64,000 nucleotides of DNA, from positions 62,001 to 126,000 of the forward strand of contig WEDG01001357.1 in the NCBI GenBank assembly GCA_017591395.1. Reading direction: 5' to 3'. Shown in pieces: positions 57,801 to 64,000 of the stretch (positions are counted from its first letter, which is position 1; each line of letters begins with the position of its first letter). A program made the translations under genes and the position numbers. The notes beneath the pieces are model-generated. The model worked only from the letters and a program-made list of their open reading frames with translations. It was not told where the DNA came from and ran no database searches. This DNA is from Schistocephalus solidus. Its lineage: Eukaryota > Platyhelminthes > Cestoda > Diphyllobothriidea > Diphyllobothriidae.

Positions 57801-59619
57801 ACAATGATCGCGACTACCTATTCTCGATATGTGTTCAGACCTAAGTAGCGGATGTGTTGCATTTCAGAATCCTTGAAATCCACATATTTCAAAGTATATG
57901 CACTGAAACACGAGCAAAACCAGTGCTATCTATTGCATGAGAAGTCCTTTAAACCTCAACGCATTCTTAATACATCGTTTTGAAGTATTTTAAGATATAT
58001 AGTTGGCGTGGAATGAGTGGATGTCTTAGAAATGCTGATGGTATCGAGTGTGTTTCCTTATGCTTCCGGGCTTCGGATGCACTTCCCAAATTGTCCTGGT
58101 TAATAAAGATTCTACGTTATGTTAAAATGTTCATAGTGAGAAAATAACTCGCCCATTTCATTCGTGAAGAATAGAAAGGTATACGCATCTGATGGATGAC
58201 TGAAAATTTAATGACCTTAGCTATCAAGTGCGAGCATCTTTAAACTAAACCCCTTGCATTGCTGATCTCAATTTCTGCAGTATGTGGATAGTCTACGTCA
58301 ACTGTAACCTGCTTCCGAAGTCTTTGTACTTTTAGGAGTGACAATAAAATACACAATGTCACGTGTATTTGTTTTGGTGTGCCACAAAGCCATCTCTGAT
58401 CAGAGGAATTATCGAGCACAGTGTCGTCAGCGCTATAGGCAAGCCATAAGTTTTTAGTCAAAAATCGTCAATTTTCCTACAAAATAGTCTTCCGAATGCT
58501 TTTAATTATTCCCTTGTGGTTGAAAATAAAGGTTATCTGAAACGTACCGACACGCAGGGGTCAAAAACGAAGATGAATTCCAACTGCGCTTAGTGATACT
58601 TGCTATTGATTTCAACGGTGTGACTTTAAAGCCCGTTTGATCAGAACCCATAGGCCTCAGCTAATGATAATGCACAATGACCTAAACTGCGATCGTATTT
58701 AAATGTATGCGTTTGGTGCAACAGAAGAGGAAAACATTCCAATTTCAGGATCTCTCGCATAGACGGCCGATCTCGGGGAAGGAGAATTAAACAGGCCTGA
58801 ACTTCAGCACATGCCTGGCGCAAACACAGAAATGCCACGAGATAGGTTGAAGAGGCACTAACGACGACCCCTGAATAGCATCCACAATGGAGAACGCGCA
58901 GCAGCATGCGCTAAATTCCAGCCTCACCAGAGGTCTGACCAAGGAGCAGGAAGGAAATCAGTGTCCATCTCTGGGTAGGTGCGTGCGCTTTCTAGATGTT
59001 TTTTGACTTACTAAACGGCCTTTTGCGAATAAATAGGATCCAAACGAGCCAAAATGACCCTTCTCTTTGGTCAGCGTAAACCAATCATTCCGGTGCCAAG
59101 AAAAGCTACTGTTTTTAGCATGGGCAACTGCGAGTGTCATTTCTGACTGGGATAAACATAAATCTCAGAACGGCGTCTTGTCCGTGCATTCTGTGTCGAC
59201 CAAGTGGTGCAAGCATGAGGACTAGTATTCAGAAGGGCGGTCATGTGGCATTGCTTGTTCCCATGGAGTTAGGAACCAAAACTGGCACACCCATTAAAAC
59301 TGACGAGAAAGGCACCCTCGCATAAACAGCTAATCGTGGCATCTATTGAAAATACATCGTTAAGCGTAACATTTTCAACCATGAGCCTCCCGTTAAAGTT
59401 TACTTTATAGACGGTATAGTGTATATATTCGTTGTATTAATGGGAAAAGGTGTAAAATCGCGCTAGTGTTTATCTGCGCCGCGTGCATGCACATTTTAAT
59501 GTTTCTGATCTCACCTGCTGGGCATGGTTACGATTTGTTGAATAAAAGCCCAATAAGGCCGAAAGGGTTTTCCATAAAGCTATCCCAAACTCTATTAGCC
59601 CACCTTCTGATATATAAAT
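57801..59619. other. Gene-free stretch
   Basis: No coding motif or repeat recognised on either strand. Confidence 0.4.
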
Positions 59620-59735
59620 ATATCCCAGGTGTGCCACACTTGGGATTGGGTATGACTGGCTGATGACGGCTAATAAGCCAGAAATGGCCATTCCGGTCTC
59701 CCTTGTCTTTGTCGGTTCCATTCCATATATATATT
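59620..59735 (+). repeat. SINE body, left arm of a near-perfect inverted pair
   Basis: CACACTTGGGATTGGGTATG, ACTGGCTGATGACGGCTAAT, AAGCCAGAAATGGCCATTCC, GGTCTCCCTTGTCTTTGTCG, GTTCCATT. The tRNA-like head is missing. It pairs with 59745-59845. Confidence 0.8.
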
Positions 59736-59744
59736 GATAATGTG

Positions 59745-59845
59745 GAACCGACAAAGACAAAGGAGACCGGAATGGCAATTTCTGGCTTATTAGCCGTCAT
59801 CAGCCAGTCATACCCAATCCCAAGTGTGAAACACTTCGAGGTTCC
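59745..59845 (-). repeat. SINE body, right arm of a near-perfect inverted pair
   Basis: The reverse complement of the left arm with about two differences in 81 bases (AAATGGCC against AAATTGCC; CTCCCTTG against CTCCTTTG). The two arms are separated by about 20 bases containing a short TA run. Confidence 0.8.
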
Positions 59846-59852
59846 GCTATCT

Positions 59853-61340
59853 TCATCATCCCCCAAAGAAGACGAAGAAGAAGAGGGGGGCAAGTTTATA
59901 GACCAAACTGTATTTGTACTGAAGTTTCGAAAGCCTACTCGCTTCCAGCAACAGAATCTCGTGGTTGCTGCTTCTGGTGGTCGTGAGTTAGTCAGTATTG
60001 CCGCGTGCCTTGTATATTATCCATGGTGGACGCATTAACTTTGACCTGCCCGTTTGCTGCAGACTTCCTTAGACCACCCGAGGTTGAACACTGGCGGGTT
60101 CGCGTGAGCTCTGTCCCCCTGTGTAGCCGTCGTAGGTTTTGGCAAAGCAGCGTGTCTGTTGGCCTCCCACACGTCAATCAGCAGACTGATCAGTCATTGC
60201 TGCTCTCGTGAGTTGTTATGCGTTTTGCGGGCGCATCGGCGAGACATTGTTTGACTTTTGTCATGTGACCTCCGGTCGCTACCCCTTTTTTACTTGAGCG
60301 TCTGCTCTCGGATCCTTGTGCTCTTTTGCCTTATTGGTGCTGGCCGATGTGATCCGATCCTTGAACGAAGCGCCTGGTAGGTGGGATGCAAGTCTATAGC
60401 GAAGAAATGCCAGAGTTTTGGCTCGCAGTCCCCTACGCGAGGAACGTTTCAGAGGCAACGGCAGGAATCCTACAACCTTTTGGGGTTGGTGTGGCTCATA
60501 AACCAGCATGCACCATCAGACAGTTAGTCATGAAGCCCAAAGACTCGCTACTGGTAACCGAACAATCAGCAGTGGTCTTCAGCATACCAGGCCAAGACTG
60601 TAATACGAGGTATGTTGGTGAAACGGGCAAGCGCCTGGGCACAAGATTGCACGAACACCAACTTGCAATGAACCGCAAGGGCAATAACTATATGGTCTAT
60701 GGTCACGCACAACAGCTGAACTATGAGAAAACGAGGGTGATTGGCCGAGCCAATGAGAAGCTGGTCAGACTGGTGCTCGAGAGTTGGTCCTCCACTGGCA
60801 CATTCAACCGAGCTGTCGTCTTACATCCCGCCTACCAGGTGCTTCGTACAAGACTCGGATCACATTTGCCGGGCCAATAAGGCAAATGAGCACGCGGAAC
60901 CGAGAGCCGAGGCTCACGGAAAAGAAGGGTGGCGGTCGGAGGTCACAGGACCAAAGTCTAACCATGCCTCGCCGATGCGCCCGCAAAACGCAGAACAACT
61001 CACGAGAGCAGCAACGACTGATCGGTCTGCTGATTGACGTGGGGAGGGCCAACAGACACGCTGCCTTGCCTAAACCTACGACGGCTCCAAAGGGGACAGT
61101 GTTCAACCTCGAGAAGGTCTAAGGAAGTCAGCATCGTACGGGCAGGTCAATGTTCACGCGTCCACCCTGGATATAATACGAGGCCCGCGGCAAGAATGAC
61201 TAATCCAAGACCACCAGGGGCAGCAAACAAGAGATTCTGTTGCTGGATGCGAAAAGGCTTTCGAAACTTCAGTACGAATACAATTTGTTCTTTGAACTTG
61301 CCCCCTCTTCTTCTTCGTCTTTTTCGGGAGAGGATGAACG

Positions 61341-61345
<5 letters not shown>
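59853..61345 (+). mobile_element. Penelope-like element fragment with long inverted arms
   Basis: A GIY-YIG endonuclease reading frame (60386-60880) sits between two inverted arms. Left arm: 59853-60388; right arm: 60824-61345. Reading the left arm backwards gives the right arm's boxes in order: CACCTACCAGGCGCTTCG, CAATAAGGCAAA, CTCGCCGATGCGCCCGCAAA, ACTCACGAGAGCAGCAA, GGCCAACAGACACGCTGC, AACCTACGACGGCTAC, AGTGTTCAACCTCG, GAGATTCTGTTGCTGG, AGGCTTTCGAAACTTCAGTA, CTTGCCCCCCTCTTCTTCTT. The right arm includes the 3' end of the coding frame. The reverse transcriptase is missing, so the copy is 5'-truncated, with its 3' end duplicated in inverted order at the front. Confidence 0.8.
60386..60880 (+). 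pseudogene. Penelope-like GIY-YIG endonuclease, C-terminal fragment
   Basis: A 164-residue open frame. Residues 20-60 (NVSEATAGILQPFGVGVAHK, IRQLVMKPKD) match the connector after the RT in Penelope-like proteins. The GIY-YIG domain follows: VVFSIPG (residues 63-69), RYVGETGKRLGTRLHEHQLA (75-94). The second motif YVG, the conserved Arg and the EH pair are there. The first motif has F where the family has Y, and the usual C-x2-C before it reads G-Q-D-C, so one metal-binding cysteine is gone. The start codon lies in the left inverted arm, so the real protein began upstream with a reverse transcriptase not present here. Confidence 0.8.

Positions 61346-61393
<48 letters not shown>
61343..61393. 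repeat. (TA)n microsatellite
   Basis: About 25 uninterrupted TA units at the edge of the Penelope-like right arm. It separates the arm from a SINE. Confidence 0.97.
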
Positions 61394-61396
<3 letters not shown>

Positions 61397-61399
61397 TAG

Positions 61400-61560
61400 G
61401 TACCGAAGATAAACCGGAATAGCCAAATCTGATTTATTTGTCATCATCATCCAGCCCTACCCAACTTCAGGTGTGGAGCCCCCGAGATTTGAAGCCTGGA
61501 TATTTAGCCATTGATTTGCTCGCTCTAATACTGAGGCACTAACCAATCCTCCGGGCAGTT
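61400..61560 (-). repeat. SINE, minus strand
   Basis: Minus strand: GGAGGATTGGTTAGTGCCTC (A-box-like), AGGCTTCAAATCTCGGGGGC (B-box-like), GTTGGGTAGGGCTGGATGAT, CAAATAAATCAGATTTGGCT, ATTCCGGTTTATCTTCGGTA. Same order as the other copies. Confidence 0.6.
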
Positions 61561-61574
61561 TTGATTGAGAAAAT

Positions 61575-61720
61575 TCTGCTCTAAACTCGTTCATTGATAA
61601 AGCGTTAGATTCAATGTCCAATGACAAGATTTTTGAATTCCAGGTAATTCCTACTCAGTGGTGGTTATGACTGCTTGATGACGGTTAATAGATCAGGTGT
61701 GCAATTCGGATTTTCTCGTA
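61575..61720 (+). repeat. Degraded SINE, plus strand
   Basis: TTTTTGAATTCCAGGTAATT (B-box relic), GTGGTTATGACTGCTTGATG, ACGGTTAATAGATCAGGTGT. Head-to-head with the copy at 61400-61560. Confidence 0.45.
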
Positions 61721-64000
61721 TTTTTCGGTATCAATTTGTCTACACATACTAATAGTCCCTCGGTGACTGTCTGTGAGGGCTCTAGAAGGAGCTCCAAGGC
61801 GCAATGAGACCTTCATGACCCACTCTACCATAGCATATATAGATAGCGAGATAGAGATAGATAATACGACCAACTGTGAAAAGGTTTTTTTCAGGGCGTA
61901 AAACCGTAACCTTTCTATCCACAGACAGCGAAATATAGTATGTTTGCAGATACGATAACCGAGAGTCTATCACGCTGGTTATTTGGAAGCCGAAAAGCAA
62001 TAAAAGAAAAACATCACTAATTTGGACTGGCAAGTGAACGTTAGATATGTACCGCGCGTGAGAATGATTGTCTTCAAAATACTTCTATGTAATTTACGTG
62101 TATGTAGAGGTTCTGCAGGGGACCATCCTGCTGGAGTAAAACAACAATCATCGGTTTCACGCTCGAATCCAGCAATTTTTTTGTTTAAGGAAAGTAACGT
62201 CGTATCCAACAGTCACAATCGGTATGTACTCAAACTCAGCCATAAGTCATTTCATCTGTATTCTGTCTTGCACGAACAAGAGACTGAAAAAATAATGAAA
62301 ACCCAGCGAACTAGTGGTCTTTCTTAGACACACACGTGAGCATTAATTAACGCATAAAGATAGAAATTTCTTGCTTTTTGGGGTCGAATGAAATACATGT
62401 GTCCGACTCTAATCGGGTGATTATCTATAACCAATATTAAGTAGTTTCATTGACGTCACTTTCCCGTTCTATAGATTTAACTACTTCCGGGTCACCACGC
62501 AGAAAACATATGCAAAAGACTTTCCATTAACCCCAAAAATTCCCATGGCAAAATTTTAGCCCTACCCGTTCGTACGTACCTCCTACCACGTCGCGTAACA
62601 GCGAAGGAAAAACCTCTCCCCAATGACAACAGTTCACTGTTCCTTTTCAGCTTTCGTAACAACTATACTTTCTTACCCTTCAAGCCTATTACTGGATAAT
62701 CGCAAGCGTATCGTCGAATACTTTGACAATACCTGATAGAAAAGGTCATCACCATAAACCTCAAATTCATGAGTTTAACTGTCATTCCTATTCCATGAGC
62801 GCTGTACCCTTATTCTGGTCCTTTTAGCAAACTTAATAAACTATTAGAACCCGGGTATTTATTTATCCCCGCGCAATTAATAGATTTCTAAGTCAGAGCG
62901 GAATTTGTAAATTTACTTTCTGGTCATCTGCTTACAGTGAACTGGTTTATAGAAGCAAAGATCAAATGTGTGTTCAAAAGTCGGAGCTTTTGCTAAGTAA
63001 TTTATCAGAGAAAGTAGCTAGAAGGAAAGCAAGCGATATTCCTTTGCACTCAAAAGACTCAATCAACAGTCGAATGTTATGATCAGGTCTATTTTGCTAA
63101 AATTTTCTTCTTCTTCACATACAATGAGTCGTAAATTCTGATGACCACAGTCAGCATACAGCAAATTACTCTCGGCCAAACTTGAGATGCTGTAAACGGT
63201 CTAAACTGTTGGAGAACGATCCCTCGTAAATTTTGTTGTTTTATTAGCAGTATAATCCTATACAATGACTTTCAAAGTGAGTTTTTTACTTTAAACAAAG
63301 ACAGTTTCATAATAAATGGGAAGGGAGACATAGATAACAAATAGAGAAAGTACATTTTACATATTCATTTTTTATACCACTGCTGAAAACATACTGCTCG
63401 AAGAAATCCAGAAATACAGGGCTCCAGCGTAATCAAAATGGGTAGTCTGTGCTTACTTAAACATTAGGCTAATTCAAAACTTGATTTACACGTTTCAGAC
63501 GCATTTTATGAGTAAGGAGGTTTGAACGTTGATTCTGGTTTAGTTATATGCTGCTTAAAATTCCAAAACCGTGGATGATCAAAATTTTTTTTTCAATCTA
63601 TCCGGTAAAGTAGCGAAGCAGTGCACCACACCTTAGTTGAGTCTATTTTTGAACGTCAAATAAAATTTTCTATGCAAGGTGATTGCTTAAAATAATTGAA
63701 ATAGCCAGTTATCAACAGCACAAATGTCAGCTCCAAAGTCAGGCAACAGTAAGGCTTCAAGAACTAATTGCCCCTGCTTGTCTCTCACCTAATGCAAAAA
63801 CGCAACTCTTTTGCCTCGGATGCGGGTTGTGCACCTGCGTCCCGAAATCTACGATTCAAGGACCAGTTTACGGTAAATCTTCACCCAAACGTTGTTTTTA
63901 AATGTGGAGGTCAAAACAGGAAAGTGTTCCCAGATCAAGATAATCCTATCTCGTTTACAAATTGTGCACACGGTAAGCTAAGTGTCAAAAGTTGATGAGG
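61721..64000. other. Gene-free stretch to the window end
   Basis: AT-rich with short frames only. The frames at 63683-63995 have several Cys codons but no zinc-finger spacing. Nothing recognised. Confidence 0.4.

Noticed and set aside
61240..61450. Proteins with Tyr-Ile repeats
   Set aside because: Translation of the TA microsatellite.

Overview
The window reads as the nuclear genome of a multicellular eukaryote, most likely a flatworm and probably a large-genome tapeworm (diphyllobothriidean type such as Schistocephalus, Spirometra or Dibothriocephalus). The grounds are short exons with GT-AG introns of up to 7 kb, a small heat-shock protein with two alpha-crystallin domains of the flatworm p36/p40 type, an RTE-like LINE family, a Penelope-like element and tRNA-headed SINEs. 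The species is inferred; it was not tested by any search. There are no operons, no ribosome binding sites and no CRISPR array.

Host genes. (1) A flavin amine oxidase (LSD/KDM1-like or polyamine-oxidase-like) lies on the + strand. Its last three coding exons are 5425-6118, 11240-11599 and 16691-17443. They join in phase and carry the FAD-binding and catalytic-domain motifs, followed by an unusually long Ser-rich tail. Its 5' exons are not seen. (2) A two-domain small heat-shock protein lies on the - strand in four phase-compatible exons: 41295-41768, 33661-33858, 32327-32465 and 31906-32225. The first exon with the start codon was not found. (3) A putative four-pass membrane protein lies on the - strand at 20845-21345, weakly Jagunal-like.

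Mobile DNA dominates the rest. Positions 1-3856 (-) and 48470-53640 (+) are two decayed copies of one RTE-like LINE. Each has a long 5' leader, an AP-type endonuclease, a reverse transcriptase and a C-terminal C2H2 finger region. A roughly 0.5-0.9 kb repeat forms the LINE 3' region and also occurs alone at 3856-4720 (-) and 55262-55775 (+). A CR1-like LINE (13804-15790, -) sits in the last intron of the amine oxidase, with its 3' end present three times in tandem (13157-14015). A Penelope-like GIY-YIG fragment (59853-61345) is flanked by about 0.5 kb inverted arms. tRNA-headed SINEs occur at 5.0, 47.1-47.3, 56.0, 59.6-59.8 and 61.4-61.7 kb, three times as inverted pairs. Several unnamed dispersed repeats (called G, H, I and J here) make up part of the remaining intergenic and intronic DNA.

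Layout: 0-5.3 kb, repeats and LINE; 5.4-17.9 kb, amine oxidase with transposon-filled introns; 18-31 kb, mostly anonymous AT-rich DNA with one small gene and repeat families; 31.9-41.8 kb, heat-shock gene; 42-47 kb, anonymous; 47-62 kb, dense transposon block; 62-64 kb, anonymous. Splice sites, LINE homology and repeat pairings were read by eye, so boundaries of repeats are approximate.
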